A stretch of 64,000 bases of DNA from an uncultured Aequorivita sp. Its GTDB lineage: Bacteria; Bacteroidota; Bacteroidia; Flavobacteriales; Flavobacteriaceae. Position numbers and translations under genes: made by a program. How positions within the stretch are numbered: the first letter of the stretch is position 1; each line of letters opens with the position of its first letter. The DNA lies in assembly GCA_937125455.1 (NCBI GenBank), contig CAKZLK010000043.1:310001-374000 (forward strand), in the 5' to 3' direction. Below, piece by piece: positions 28,254-37,586 of this stretch. Below the pieces are notes generated by a model that saw only the letters and a list, made by a program, of their open reading frames with translations, did not search any database and was not told where the DNA came from.

Positions 28254-28728
28254 AAAATTGATTTACAATTAAAAAATTTAATATTCTAGTTCCATAATAA
28301 AGAAATGACTATTCCTTATAAGAAAACTATTATGCATATCAACCCTTAAAATATTAAGGGATTAAAAAACAAAAAAAATCTTATTGCTCTTGCGGGGCCA
28401 TAAAGACCGTATCGTGCAACATCATCATGTGATGGCACAGCGCAAGTTTTAACTGGGGAGAATAAACTTAGGCGTAAATATTAGAAAATTTAATTAGATT
28501 GCCAAAATTTTCTTAAAATTATTAATTAATTTTTTGAATTATTGTTTAAATATCAGGCTTAAGAACGTTTAAACGATGTAACTTAGTAAAGGTTTATTTA
28601 TTGTAATATCAAAAGAGTCGGAAATGACCTTGGAAAATTTTTCTAGGGGTGCGCTGATGGCCTTTAGAAACCATCCTTTGTGGCTCTCCACCTTATTTAT
28701 AGTTTATGAAGTGCCTTTTGGTATATAT
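28254..28728. other. 475-bp intergenic region with minus-strand coding traces
   Basis: This region precedes the Rhs operon. It contains a CCTTAAAATATTAAGG palindrome near 28346 and two short minus-strand frames with protein-like codon use. One ends at 28405-28407 (KLALCHHMMMLHDTVFMAPQ and a stop). The other is the 40-residue frame at 28569-28691. No clear -33/-7 promoter could be fixed. The traces look like decayed or very small genes. Confidence 0.35.
28569..28691 (-). CDS. Possible small protein or gene remnant (40 residues)
   Basis: A frame from GTG 28691-28689 to TAA 28571-28569 encodes a peptide containing SHKGWFLKAISAPLEKFSKV. An in-frame stop lies a few codons upstream, so this is either a tiny gene or the 3' end of a decayed one. 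No family was recognised and the call rests on codon character only. Confidence 0.25.
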   Translation of the reverse strand: MESHKGWFLKAISAPLEKFSKVISDSFDITINKPLLSYIV

Positions 28729-29937
28729 TTATTTTTTTAAAATATTTACCTTTTTAAAATAATCAATTGTAATCTCATAATAGTTTTTATTTGGTGTGGG
28801 ATCTATGATATCAAAGATTTCTTTACCAACTTTTGTTAGACAAATTATTTCCAATTGATCCTTTTTTTTATTTGATTGTAGTTTGTGGTCGGTGTCAAAA
28901 AAACTTACTTTGTAGACTCTCTTTGGTTTCATATCTATAAAAGATTCATAAACTAAACCAATTGATTCAAGATGGGGTATATAGGAACTATCAAATCCCC
29001 AAGACTCATCAGAATACTCTTCAGCTTTATACATATCTTTAATCAAAACTTTTTCTTTTAAGTTGGTCGTATCCACCAAAGTCCATATACAATTACATAA
29101 AGCTGTAAATACCTGGGCTTCTTTTGGCTCTAATAGTTTTACCAGTGATAATGTCCTGCGGGAAATGGAATGGGGCTTATCAATTTCATTCGCCAATAAT
29201 TTGGCCCATAAATATTGCATTTCTGAATTTGAACAATCTTGTGCAATATTAAAAAATCCCACTATCCAATCTGGATTTACTGGATTGTCCGACCCCTCTT
29301 TTCTTCTAGCAAACTCAATAGCCTTTAAAACTATATTTTCAATGTTTGACTGCCATCGTTCCTCTCTTAACCATATACGATTGTCAATTCTTTTATTTGG
29401 AGATATTCCGAAATGTTGAGGGTTTTTATTAATCCTTTTAGTGAGTAAATCCCCAGTAACGACTGAAACTTCCTCTATAAGTTTTGAAACAAAGCCTTCA
29501 CCTAAGTTAAAGGATACTGGGATATTTCCTAAATCAACCTTAACATCGTGTGATATATAAACGGGAACATTCTTTTTTTGAAGAATATTGAGGATGCTCT
29601 CAACTTCTTTGTCAGTAATGAAATTCTGATTTATTTCATCATTCCTTTCCTGTAAAAATTTCTTAAAGCTAGCATAATCACCTTCAAAACACCATTGGGT
29701 AAATATATTAAGGCTTTTATAGCTTATACGTGTCGGTGTTGTTCTAAATGTACAGATTCTGCGAATAGTGCTTTCTTTAATATCAGAGCTATAGCCATCA
29801 TTAATTATAGATTCTATATCCTGAAACTGAGGTGTTCCCATATCTTCTCCATGGAAGTGTTTTGCATTAACATACTCAACCATAAAGATTATTCCTTTTA
29901 CATCCTGTGGGGTATGTACTGTTTTTACTTTGTTCAT
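28729..29937 (-). CDS. DUF2806-like protein
   Basis: This 402-residue cytoplasmic protein has a central region that fits the DUF2806 pattern: a helical stretch, then NPDWIVGFFNIAQDCSNSEM and QYLWAKLLANEI, then SRRTLSLVKLLEPKEAQVF. The N-terminal 100 residues contain KESTIRRICTFRTTPTRISYK, which could be DNA-binding. Genes of this family occur scattered in islands and next to defence genes; their activity is not known to me. The upstream region has two direct TTCGTGAA repeats 10 bp apart (29951-29968), a possible autoregulatory site. Confidence 0.55.
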   Translation of the reverse strand: MNKVKTVHTPQDVKGIIFMVEYVNAKHFHGEDMGTPQFQDIESIINDGYSSDIKESTIRRICTFRTTPTRISYKSLNIFTQWCFEGDYASFKKFLQERNDEINQNFITDKEVESILNILQKKNVPVYISHDVKVDLGNIPVSFNLGEGFVSKLIEEVSVVTGDLLTKRINKNPQHFGISPNKRIDNRIWLREERWQSNIENIVLKAIEFARRKEGSDNPVNPDWIVGFFNIAQDCSNSEMQYLWAKLLANEIDKPHSISRRTLSLVKLLEPKEAQVFTALCNCIWTLVDTTNLKEKVLIKDMYKAEEYSDESWGFDSSYIPHLESIGLVYESFIDMKPKRVYKVSFFDTDHKLQSNKKKDQLEIICLTKVGKEIFDIIDPTPNKNYYEITIDYFKKVNILKK

Positions 29938-29950
29938 AATAATTAATTTT

Positions 29951-29968
29951 TTCGTGAAGTTTCGTGAA
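29951..29968. promoter_or_regulatory. Tandem TTCGTGAA repeats upstream of the DUF2806-like gene
   Basis: Two exact copies of TTCGTGAA start at 29951 and 29961, one helical turn apart, 13 bp upstream of the start codon of the leftward gene. This suits an operator bound on one face of the helix. Confidence 0.4.
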
Positions 29969-30053
29969 ATAGCTTGATATGGTAAGACTAAACCCCTGCA
30001 CTATTTTTGGTTCACATTACAGCTACCCGTCGACAATAGTAGTGTAATGCAAA

Positions 30054-30065
30054 GTCTTGCAAGAC
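30054..30065. promoter_or_regulatory. 12-bp palindrome upstream of the small lipoprotein gene
   Basis: GTCTTGCAAGAC is a perfect palindrome about 65 bp before the start of the small lipoprotein gene. A flanking inverted pair CATTACA/TGTAATG lies just upstream. It could be an operator in the divergent promoter region. Confidence 0.3.
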
Positions 30066-30129
30066 ATTTTGTGTAACACCCAAAAAGCCAAGAACCATGG
30101 CTCTTGAAATGGGAAAATACGAAAATGTC

Positions 30130-30276
30130 ATGAGAAAGTTCATATTTACTTTTTTGGTATTGCTGGCTTTAGGATTAACCCAATCCTGTATTCCAGATGA
30201 CAACCAATATCAAAAGGCTAGTTACTCAACTGGTGATGAAGTTGATGATCCTGCTGAGCCAGATGAAGATAATTAA
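30130..30276 (+). CDS. Small lipoprotein (48 residues)
   Basis: A 48-codon frame starts at ATG 30130 and ends at TAA 30274-30276. It encodes a basic start (MRKF), a hydrophobic helix and a lipobox LTQSC with the cysteine at position 20. An acidic tail (GDEVDDPAEPDEDN) follows. An upstream in-frame ATG at 30094 or so would add a few residues but spoil the signal. A strong terminator follows 17 bp after the stop. It lies in front of a membrane TPR/HTH regulator and could feed its signal, but that link is inference. Confidence 0.6.
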   Translation: MRKFIFTFLVLLALGLTQSCIPDDNQYQKASYSTGDEVDDPAEPDEDN

Positions 30277-30292
30277 ATTATCTTAGACTTTT

Positions 30293-30322
30293 GAATCCCC
30301 GTGCACGGGGATTCTGTTTTTT
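30293..30322 (+). terminator. Intrinsic terminator after the small lipoprotein gene
   Basis: GAATCCCC and GGGGATTC form an 8-bp stem around GTGCAC, followed by CTGTTTTTT. The geometry is that of a strong rho-independent terminator. Confidence 0.85.
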
Positions 30323-30338
30323 AAATATATGATTTATA

Positions 30339-30346
30339 TATATTTG
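30339..30346 (+). promoter_or_regulatory. Candidate -7 box (TAnnTTTG) of the TPR/HTH regulator gene
   Basis: TATATTTG at this position matches the Bacteroidota -7 consensus TAnnTTTG and lies 22 bp before the ATG at 30369. The upstream -33 element is not distinct, so this is tentative. Confidence 0.35.
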
Positions 30347-30368
30347 ACAAAAACAAATTCACCAAACA

Positions 30369-32009
30369 ATGCAAAGAGGGAAGATTGCATTTGTATTTTT
30401 CATTATCCTTTTTGAAGGAATGGTGGGTATTCCCACTGCTCTCCATGCCCAATCAACTATTTCCAAAACTGGTTTAGATTCTCTATCCAAAAAATTTAAA
30501 ATTGACTCTATCTATTACCTTTCTAATGGTACTTCTGATGATGTATTGAAAAATAAGGCGTTATCACAATATATAAAGTATTATTACAAGGCCCAAGAGT
30601 GGAAACAATTCCATAAATATCGAAGAGAACAATTAAAGCTATCGCTAAAAATAAATGATTCCGTATCCTATGCAAAAGTACTTGAATACAGCGGTGCATA
30701 TTTTATGCACCAAAATATTCCCGATAGTGCCTATTATTACTTTAATAAAAGCTATAGTATTTATCATTTATTAGGTGACTCACTCAGTGCGGGAAAAGTA
30801 CTGCTCAACAATGCCATCATCCAAAAGAATGTAGCTGATTATGTGGGAAGCGAGGCAACATCATTTATGGCACTTAGCTATTTCGTACCTACAAAAAACA
30901 AGAGGAGGATTTCCTCTGTGTACAACAATTTGGGGATTATCTACAATCAGCTTGGGGATTTTGAAAACGCCATAAAATACCACCAATTGGCATTAGGATT
31001 AAGAAAAAACATTTCTGATTCCCATGTATATGCACTTCATTCGCTTAACAATATTGCCAAGGTCTACGCTGATAGCACGAATTATGACGTGGCTATAACT
31101 TACTATAAACAAATACTCGATTCTGATTCTCTATTACAAACCGATAGACTTTTCTATGCAGTTATTCTTGACAACTATACTTATTCTCGATTTAAGAAAG
31201 GTAAACTTTCTAACATTGAGAGTTCGTTTAAAGAAGCCCTGTCTATTCGGGAGGAAGGGGATGAAACAGATGGAATCATAATAAACTGTATCCACTTGGC
31301 GGAATATTATGAAACAATAAGTAATCTTCCATTGGCATTGGAATATGCAAAACGGGCTGAGCGATTATCCGATTCAATTAAAAACTACAGGGATTTCTTG
31401 GCCTCCCTCAAACTGATGTCCAGTTTATATGAAACCGAAGAGGCTAAGACCGTTTTTCAAAAATATATTCGTATCCGTGATAGTCTCGACAAACAGACAC
31501 GGAACTTTAAGGATCAATTTGCCAGAATACGCTATGGATCTGAGGAAAAAGAGAACATAATCCAAAATCAACAAAGCAATATTCTTAATCAAGAAAATCA
31601 AATTCAAAAAAGACAATACATTATTGCTTCTTTAATATCTATAATTCTTATAGCGATTATTCTCTTTATAGGACTAATTGTACGCAGAAAAAGAAAAAAG
31701 AAACAATTGGCGCAAGACTTAATGAAAGGGTTTAAACCTTATCTCAAAGAAAAATACAGTCTTAGCAATCACAATCTTGAGTTTTGGGAACTATGGGTTA
31801 CGGGGATTGACCAGCAGTCAGTAGCCGATAAATTATTCATAACGGTCAATTCGGTTAAATCCCGAAGAAAATCATTGCGAGAAAAAATAGAAAAAGTTAC
31901 TCCTATCGAAGGTAAATTTGACAAACCAAAGGCTATTCTTCTTTATAACGAGGAGCTAAATTTTTATAAACAAAACAGGGGAAAGAACACACCAAATTCC
32001 CAAACTTAA
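30369..32009 (+). CDS. Membrane TPR protein with C-terminal LuxR-like HTH (regulator)
   Basis: The 546-residue protein has a signal-like N-terminus (FVFFIILFEGMVGIPTALHA) and about seven TPR units between residues 60 and 370, for example SVYNNLGIIYNQLGDFENAI. A coiled coil follows, then one membrane helix (about 418-438), a basic patch RRKRKKK and a C-terminal helix-turn-helix (GIDQQSVADKLFITVNSVKS). This layout is common in Bacteroidota: periplasmic TPRs sense a partner and the cytoplasmic HTH binds DNA. The next gene is an Rhs toxin-like protein 119 bp downstream, which it may control. A perfect 14-bp palindrome at 32030 in that gap is a possible binding site. Confidence 0.7.
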   Translation: MQRGKIAFVFFIILFEGMVGIPTALHAQSTISKTGLDSLSKKFKIDSIYYLSNGTSDDVLKNKALSQYIKYYYKAQEWKQFHKYRREQLKLSLKINDSVSYAKVLEYSGAYFMHQNIPDSAYYYFNKSYSIYHLLGDSLSAGKVLLNNAIIQKNVADYVGSEATSFMALSYFVPTKNKRRISSVYNNLGIIYNQLGDFENAIKYHQLALGLRKNISDSHVYALHSLNNIAKVYADSTNYDVAITYYKQILDSDSLLQTDRLFYAVILDNYTYSRFKKGKLSNIESSFKEALSIREEGDETDGIIINCIHLAEYYETISNLPLALEYAKRAERLSDSIKNYRDFLASLKLMSSLYETEEAKTVFQKYIRIRDSLDKQTRNFKDQFARIRYGSEEKENIIQNQQSNILNQENQIQKRQYIIASLISIILIAIILFIGLIVRRKRKKKQLAQDLMKGFKPYLKEKYSLSNHNLEFWELWVTGIDQQSVADKLFITVNSVKSRRKSLREKIEKVTPIEGKFDKPKAILLYNEELNFYKQNRGKNTPNSQT

Positions 32010-32029
32010 AAATGATCTTCATTTCCTCC

Positions 32030-32043
32030 CACCCCTAGGGGTG
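32030..32043. promoter_or_regulatory. 14-bp palindrome upstream of the second Rhs gene
   Basis: CACCCCTAGGGGTG is perfectly self-complementary and lies between the regulator stop and the Rhs start codon. No T-run follows, so operator is more likely than terminator. Confidence 0.4.
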
Positions 32044-32128
32044 AAATATGTATTTGACTTATTCAAAACTTTTAAACTTCTTTTATTAAACTAAAGGGTT
32101 CTATATTTTAGCTTAAAATTTTTGAATA

Positions 32129-35100
32129 ATGAGAAGATTATTTTCTGCTATTATATTTTTGTTATTTTTTTCAATAGGTTCAAGCTCAGGTGCTCAAATA
32201 TCTCGCGAAGCCTATGCGGAAATGGTTTTTGATATTCTTTATGAACAGAATAACAATCCAAATTCTTATATGGCATCTTCATACCCAAACCCATTTTTAG
32301 ATGTTAATCAAAATTCTACTTTAGGCAAAAAGATTATTTTACTCAGTTACTTAGATTGGGGTGGTGGTATTTCTGTCATTGACAGAGGGCCTAGTTTTTT
32401 TCCAAATTATACTCTTTCCAATGCCGAAGGTATTAAAATGATACTGGAGGGATATAGCATACCTCTAACATTTTCTGCTAATTCTCCATTCAATGATATA
32501 TTTCCGGGAGATCCGTATTACGAATACTTTTATACAGCGTGGGATATTGGGATGATACCTGGAGGAACAGTAAACCCTTATAATAGTTTAAGTGTCGCTG
32601 ATGCACAAGATAATATTACTTGGGCGGCAAACTCGGCTTGGCATCCAGTAACTGAGTTTGACTTGATGCAAGAAGGCAACTATTTTACACCCAATACATT
32701 TGACCCTACCAATATTGGTTTTCTAAGGGGGATTGAACAAGGGGTGTTTAGTCATTATGCAAAAAATAGCTTTGTAATTCCTGACATTAAATTCAACCTT
32801 AACTTTTCGCATTATTATAGTACACAACTTGTTGAACTTCCAGAAAGTTTATTTCCCATTAAACCACTTGGGAGAGGATGGACACATACCTACGATTCTT
32901 ACATAACAAGAGTCGAAAATGCCATAGGAAATGATGATCTTTTTTATATAAAATGGCCAGATGGAACCATAGATATTTATAACGATAGCCAAAATGAATA
33001 TTTAACCTTAGGGGTGTACGACGATTTTGATGAAGTAGACAATAATGACAATATAATCATCACGAAAAAAAATCAGGTACAATATTATTTTAATCGTATT
33101 GATAATGACATTGATATTCTTTATTTAGAGCGCATTGAAGATAGAAATGGAAACCAGATAAATATTGAATATGAAACGAGTGATGTAGATAATGACTTAC
33201 GCCGTATAGAATATGTCGAATCTCCTTCAGGGAAAAAACTCTTTTTTCATTATCAAAACAATACAGATTTCATAGAAGACATTGAAGACCCTATTCAGCG
33301 TAAAATCGAGTTTGAATATAACGAAGAACGACTTAAATATTTCTATGATGCCAAGAATCAAGAAACAAAATATTATTATGTTTCAAATGATGAAAATGCC
33401 CCAGAAGATCATCAATATAAAAGATTTTTGTTACGAAAGGTCAGGCTGCCTAAAGGAAATAGTATCGAGGCTGAGTATGATGAGGACAATAATGGAAAGC
33501 TTGAAGAATACACTATTAATAATAACGACCCCGTAGATATTGATTTAAATATAGATTTTACCTCCAATACACCTATTGTTGCCGACATAACCGTTCCTAT
33601 GCCAGGAGGAAATACACAAAACTATAATTATGAATTCGATGAAAATGGGTTGATGACTTTTTTCGAGAATGACATTAACCAAATAAACATTATCTATCCT
33701 TCACCAAACAATAACAATCCGTTACTTCCGAGCAACGTTGATATTAGTGGTTTGGATATAGATTATGGTTATGACGATAAAGGTAATGTAACTTCCATAC
33801 AGTTAGAAAATAACGAAGATGAGGACTTTTGGTACAATGATAATAACGACCTAATTCATTACAGAGATTCTAATAACAATGACACTTATTTCGAATATAA
33901 TAATATTGGAAATCTTGATTACATAGAAGATGCACTAGGAAATCAAATCAACTTTACCTACGATAATTTTGGCCAAGTTTTATCGGTCACTAATCAAGAA
34001 AATATTTCTATTGTTTACACCTATGAGGATGATGGTGTTGTTTCTACTATTAATGCTCCCGAAGATATATCCGCTTCATTTTTATATGACGGCATTAATA
34101 GAATGTTATCCAAAATAGTAAATGGGTTACCCTCATCATATACCTATGATCCAAACGATAATTTAAAAACAATGACCAACACGGGCGGTCTTGTTACTTC
34201 CTTTGATTATGATGAAAATGACAATATGGTTACTATAACCAATGCTAATTCGGTAAATACTGTTTTTACATATAACACAGAAGACCAATTGACGTCTGAA
34301 ACCTTTGGTACTCTTACAAAGGAGTATGAATATAATGATGACGGCACAATAGACAAATATATAAAGCCCAGTCAACAAACAATTGAATATGACTACACCG
34401 GAGATGGACAATTTAATGGTGCGGGAACAATCACAGATGTAGATTATTTTAACGATGGCAACAAAAAAGATGGACTAATAGAGAGCATTGCCACAGATGC
34501 AATACGTTACAATTTTGACTATGATTTTTTAAATAGGCTTGACGAAGTAATCAATGACGATACTGGAGAGGAAGTTAGTTATCAATATGATGCCGTAGGC
34601 AACATAACTCGAATATACTATCCCAATTTGTCATTACACGTGCGGTATAATTACGATGAAAAAAATAGATTAGGGCGTGTTCAATCAAACTTAAATGGAA
34701 ATTTAGAAACTATTGCAGAATATACATATAGGGCTGATGATTTAATTTCAGAAATCACCTATGGTAATAACATAACGACTCATTTTGCTTACGATGATGC
34801 GGGTCGTAAAACAGGGATTATACATTTAGATTCGAACAACGATATTTTATACTCAGAAAATTTGACATTAAATAATCGTGGCAACGTTTTAAATTCATCT
34901 ACGCAATATCTGGAAACTGGTGACCCATTGGAAGATTTTCTACCTAGCAATGAAGTCCAAAATTTTTCATATGATCAAAATAATCATATTCAAAGCTCAG
35001 GATATAATGTGAATTCCGATGGAAACACAACCTCGGGTAGTGGAGATAATTATTTATATAATATAGATGATCAACTTATTCAAAGAACCACTATTGAAAA

Positions 35101-36097
35101 TCAGTTTAATTATGAGTATGATGCTTACGGGAATAGAATAAAGAGAGAAAATGTTACCCAAGGACACTCAGACTTATATGTTTGGGATATTGTCAACCAG
35201 AATATCATACAGCAAGGGTATCCATCAACTTCTGAAACCCAAAACTTTATTTATGGATTAGGACTTGAAGCAAAAATAAACTCAAATGGTACTATTTGGT
35301 ACTACCACGGCGACACGAGAGGCAATGTTGTGCAAGTCACCGATTCCGATGGCCTTGTAATAAGAGATTATAATTATGATGATTTTGGCCTAGTTAGGAG
35401 AGTGAATGTCGGGCATAACCCAGATCATAATGAATTTACTTTTTTGGGGAAATATGGTATTATAGAAGACGACAGAGATAAATCTCTGTATTATATAAGA
35501 GCTCGGTATTATGATGCTAAAATTGGAAGGTTTTTTACCCAGGATCCTATTTGGAGTACAAATTTATATCCTTATTCTAATAATAATCCAATTAGTAAAT
35601 TTGATATAAACGGAAAATCAGAAGCTTTGGCATTAATAGGTTCAATTCCGGAAACAATTGGTTCATATTACGGTTTAGATGACTTTTTTTATAATAATGG
35701 ATATGGAGATGCTGCAAAAATTTTGTCACAAGAAAATCCGGCCTGGAACTTTGCTATTTCAAATCCTAAAATATCAGGTTTAATAGTTGGCTTTGCTGTT
35801 ACTGGTACCGCAACATCAGTAGCTGGCGGAATAACTACTTTAGCAAATTTATCAGGCACTGTTTCTACTGTAGGCACAAAATACGCTATAGCACAAGGAA
35901 TTATGGGGCTATCTGGTGTGTACTCTGGTTTTACGCTAGAAAATAAATTAACTGGCCTGTTTTCTGCCTTAGATGATATGCAAAAGAACGGGGTAAACAT
36001 TAATAATCTTTGGATAGTAAGTAGCAATGGGGTCAAAATATTAGCTCCAATTTTAATAAAACAATATGACAATTATAAGCCTTTATTTAGAAAATAA
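32129..36097 (+). CDS. Rhs-repeat protein with SLH-like N-terminus and variable C-terminal tip
   Basis: The 1322-residue protein has a signal peptide (LFSAIIFLLFFSIGSSSGAQ) and then about 180 residues that read like S-layer-homology repeats (REAYAEMVFDILYEQ, NPFLDVNQN, NDIFPGDPYYEYFYTAWDIG). A DUF6531-like segment (HYYSTQLVELPESLFPIKPL) and many YD repeats follow. The Rhs core ends at YDAKIGRFFTQDPI and YSNNNPISKFDINGKSE (about residues 1125-1160). The last 160 residues are a distinct tip with hydrophobic stretches (ISGLIVGFAVTGTATSVAGG) and no known catalytic motif. A small two-helix membrane protein gene begins 3 bp later, as expected for immunity. It is a contact-dependent toxin candidate. 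Confidence 0.75.
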   Translation: MRRLFSAIIFLLFFSIGSSSGAQISREAYAEMVFDILYEQNNNPNSYMASSYPNPFLDVNQNSTLGKKIILLSYLDWGGGISVIDRGPSFFPNYTLSNAEGIKMILEGYSIPLTFSANSPFNDIFPGDPYYEYFYTAWDIGMIPGGTVNPYNSLSVADAQDNITWAANSAWHPVTEFDLMQEGNYFTPNTFDPTNIGFLRGIEQGVFSHYAKNSFVIPDIKFNLNFSHYYSTQLVELPESLFPIKPLGRGWTHTYDSYITRVENAIGNDDLFYIKWPDGTIDIYNDSQNEYLTLGVYDDFDEVDNNDNIIITKKNQVQYYFNRIDNDIDILYLERIEDRNGNQINIEYETSDVDNDLRRIEYVESPSGKKLFFHYQNNTDFIEDIEDPIQRKIEFEYNEERLKYFYDAKNQETKYYYVSNDENAPEDHQYKRFLLRKVRLPKGNSIEAEYDEDNNGKLEEYTINNNDPVDIDLNIDFTSNTPIVADITVPMPGGNTQNYNYEFDENGLMTFFENDINQINIIYPSPNNNNPLLPSNVDISGLDIDYGYDDKGNVTSIQLENNEDEDFWYNDNNDLIHYRDSNNNDTYFEYNNIGNLDYIEDALGNQINFTYDNFGQVLSVTNQENISIVYTYEDDGVVSTINAPEDISASFLYDGINRMLSKIVNGLPSSYTYDPNDNLKTMTNTGGLVTSFDYDENDNMVTITNANSVNTVFTYNTEDQLTSETFGTLTKEYEYNDDGTIDKYIKPSQQTIEYDYTGDGQFNGAGTITDVDYFNDGNKKDGLIESIATDAIRYNFDYDFLNRLDEVINDDTGEEVSYQYDAVGNITRIYYPNLSLHVRYNYDEKNRLGRVQSNLNGNLETIAEYTYRADDLISEITYGNNITTHFAYDDAGRKTGIIHLDSNNDILYSENLTLNNRGNVLNSSTQYLETGDPLEDFLPSNEVQNFSYDQNNHIQSSGYNVNSDGNTTSGSGDNYLYNIDDQLIQRTTIENQFNYEYDAYGNRIKRENVTQGHSDLYVWDIVNQNIIQQGYPSTSETQNFIYGLGLEAKINSNGTIWYYHGDTRGNVVQVTDSDGLVIRDYNYDDFGLVRRVNVGHNPDHNEFTFLGKYGIIEDDRDKSLYYIRARYYDAKIGRFFTQDPIWSTNLYPYSNNNPISKFDINGKSEALALIGSIPETIGSYYGLDDFFYNNGYGDAAKILSQENPAWNFAISNPKISGLIVGFAVTGTATSVAGGITTLANLSGTVSTVGTKYAIAQGIMGLSGVYSGFTLENKLTGLFSALDDMQKNGVNINNLWIVSSNGVKILAPILIKQYDNYKPLFRK

Positions 36098-36100
36098 TTT

Positions 36101-36349
36101 ATGAACTTAATTAAAACAATTGTAACATTATTATTAATTGTAAGTATAATTTCATTATGTATATCTATTCTTATGACAATACCGCTTACCAATAAAACAT
36201 TTAAAAGTAGGATAAATAATAATAATGCCTTGTTTGGCAGTTTAAAGAATTTAAAATTTCATTTTCATTACTTAGCGGTACGAAATTTTTTATTCCTATT
36301 AGGAGGAATGATGACTTGTGTATATTTATTTATAATGTCTTTAATTTAA
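36101..36349 (+). CDS. Small two-helix membrane protein, putative Rhs immunity protein
   Basis: The 82-residue protein has two membrane helices (about 5-27 and 62-81) joined by a basic loop. It starts 3 bp after the Rhs gene and ends 7 bp before the next gene. The position directly after a toxin tip suggests immunity. No family was recognised. Confidence 0.5.
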   Translation: MNLIKTIVTLLLIVSIISLCISILMTIPLTNKTFKSRINNNNALFGSLKNLKFHFHYLAVRNFLFLLGGMMTCVYLFIMSLI

Positions 36350-36356
36350 TTAAACA

Positions 36357-37574
36357 ATGAAAAAAATTATCCAGATACTGTTTTTTATCCCATTGACTTT
36401 TTTCGCTCAAGATTTGCACGAAGAGGAGCGGCTATATGAATATGACAACCTGAATCGCCTTTCACGGGTGGTTTTTTCAAATGGGACAATCTACGATTAT
36501 GTATATGATAATTTAGGAAATCGCATACAGCGCAATCTTTCCGAGTTAGAACTAACGTATGTGCCTGACGATGCCTTCGAACAGAAATTAATTGACCTTG
36601 GGTATGATAACACTATGAATGACTATGTGGTCACAGCTAATATTTCTGGGGTCACTTTTTTATTTGCTTCAGATCTCGGGATACAAGATGCAACAGGCAT
36701 AGAAGATTTTGAATCTATTCAAACGCTCTATTTTAACAATAATAATATAAGTGAAATTGATATTTCACAAAATACGCAACTCGAATTCTTCCAAATTGCG
36801 GGAAACAATCTTTCAAATATTGATTTAAGTAATAATACATTGTTAGAGAGCCTTGATATTAGTAATAATATACTGGCCTCAGTTGATATTGCCAACAATC
36901 AAAACTTATTTTTTCTTAGTTGTGATAATAATCAAATTTCAAATCTTGATTTATCAAATAATATTGCTTTAGGTCTTTTGAATGCCCATTATAACAATCT
37001 GATAGAACTAGATTTAAGCCAAAATATTAATCTTAGTTATATATGGATTAAAGGTAATCCAATAGAAGACTTAGATTTCAGTAATAACAGTAACCTAAAT
37101 GAAGTTAATGCTAGAGATTGTAACAATTTGACATCTTTAAATATGAAAAACGGAAACAATACTATTTTGACACAATTTCTTTCCGATAATTGTCCTAATC
37201 TATTCTGTATCCAAGTTGATGATGAAAATGCCGCAAATAATGGAACCGGAGTTTATGCTAGTTGGGTGGTAGATGCCCAAGTTCAATATAGTGAAGATTG
37301 TGAATTTTTGGGTGTTGATGATAATGATTTGAAGGGTATTTCTCTTTACCCTAATCCAACGGAAAACAACTTGTTTTTATCTTTACCAAAATACGTTGGC
37401 TTAAATTTAAAATACTCTCTCTTTGACTTGAATGGAAAATTGGTTAAACAGAATTTCGTAATAGTTGATAATATAAATTTAGACATAGATGTTTCATCTC
37501 TCTCTTCTGGAACATATATAATTCAAGTTTTAATTAATAATAGAGCTTGGTCATCAAATTTTATCAAAAATTAA
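36357..37574 (+). CDS. Rhs-repeat/LRR fusion with T9SS sorting domain
   Basis: The 405-residue protein has a signal peptide (MKKIIQILFFIPLTFFAQ) and then two YD-type Rhs repeats (YEYDNLNRLSRVVFSNG and YDYVYDNLGNRIQRN). From about residue 62 it becomes a leucine-rich repeat protein (YVPDDAFEQKLIDLGYD, then repeats such as NNNISEIDISQNTQLEF). It ends with a T9SS type A sorting domain (SLYPNPTENNLFLSLP to SSGTYIIQVLIN). The LRR and tail closely parallel the chromosomal-block protein at 53027, while the Rhs repeats match the locus it sits in. It is probably a surface partner of the Rhs protein. The fusion may have arisen by recombination. Confidence 0.75.
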   Translation: MKKIIQILFFIPLTFFAQDLHEEERLYEYDNLNRLSRVVFSNGTIYDYVYDNLGNRIQRNLSELELTYVPDDAFEQKLIDLGYDNTMNDYVVTANISGVTFLFASDLGIQDATGIEDFESIQTLYFNNNNISEIDISQNTQLEFFQIAGNNLSNIDLSNNTLLESLDISNNILASVDIANNQNLFFLSCDNNQISNLDLSNNIALGLLNAHYNNLIELDLSQNINLSYIWIKGNPIEDLDFSNNSNLNEVNARDCNNLTSLNMKNGNNTILTQFLSDNCPNLFCIQVDDENAANNGTGVYASWVVDAQVQYSEDCEFLGVDDNDLKGISLYPNPTENNLFLSLPKYVGLNLKYSLFDLNGKLVKQNFVIVDNINLDIDVSSLSSGTYIIQVLINNRAWSSNFIKN

Positions 37575-37586
37575 TAGAGTTTAGTA

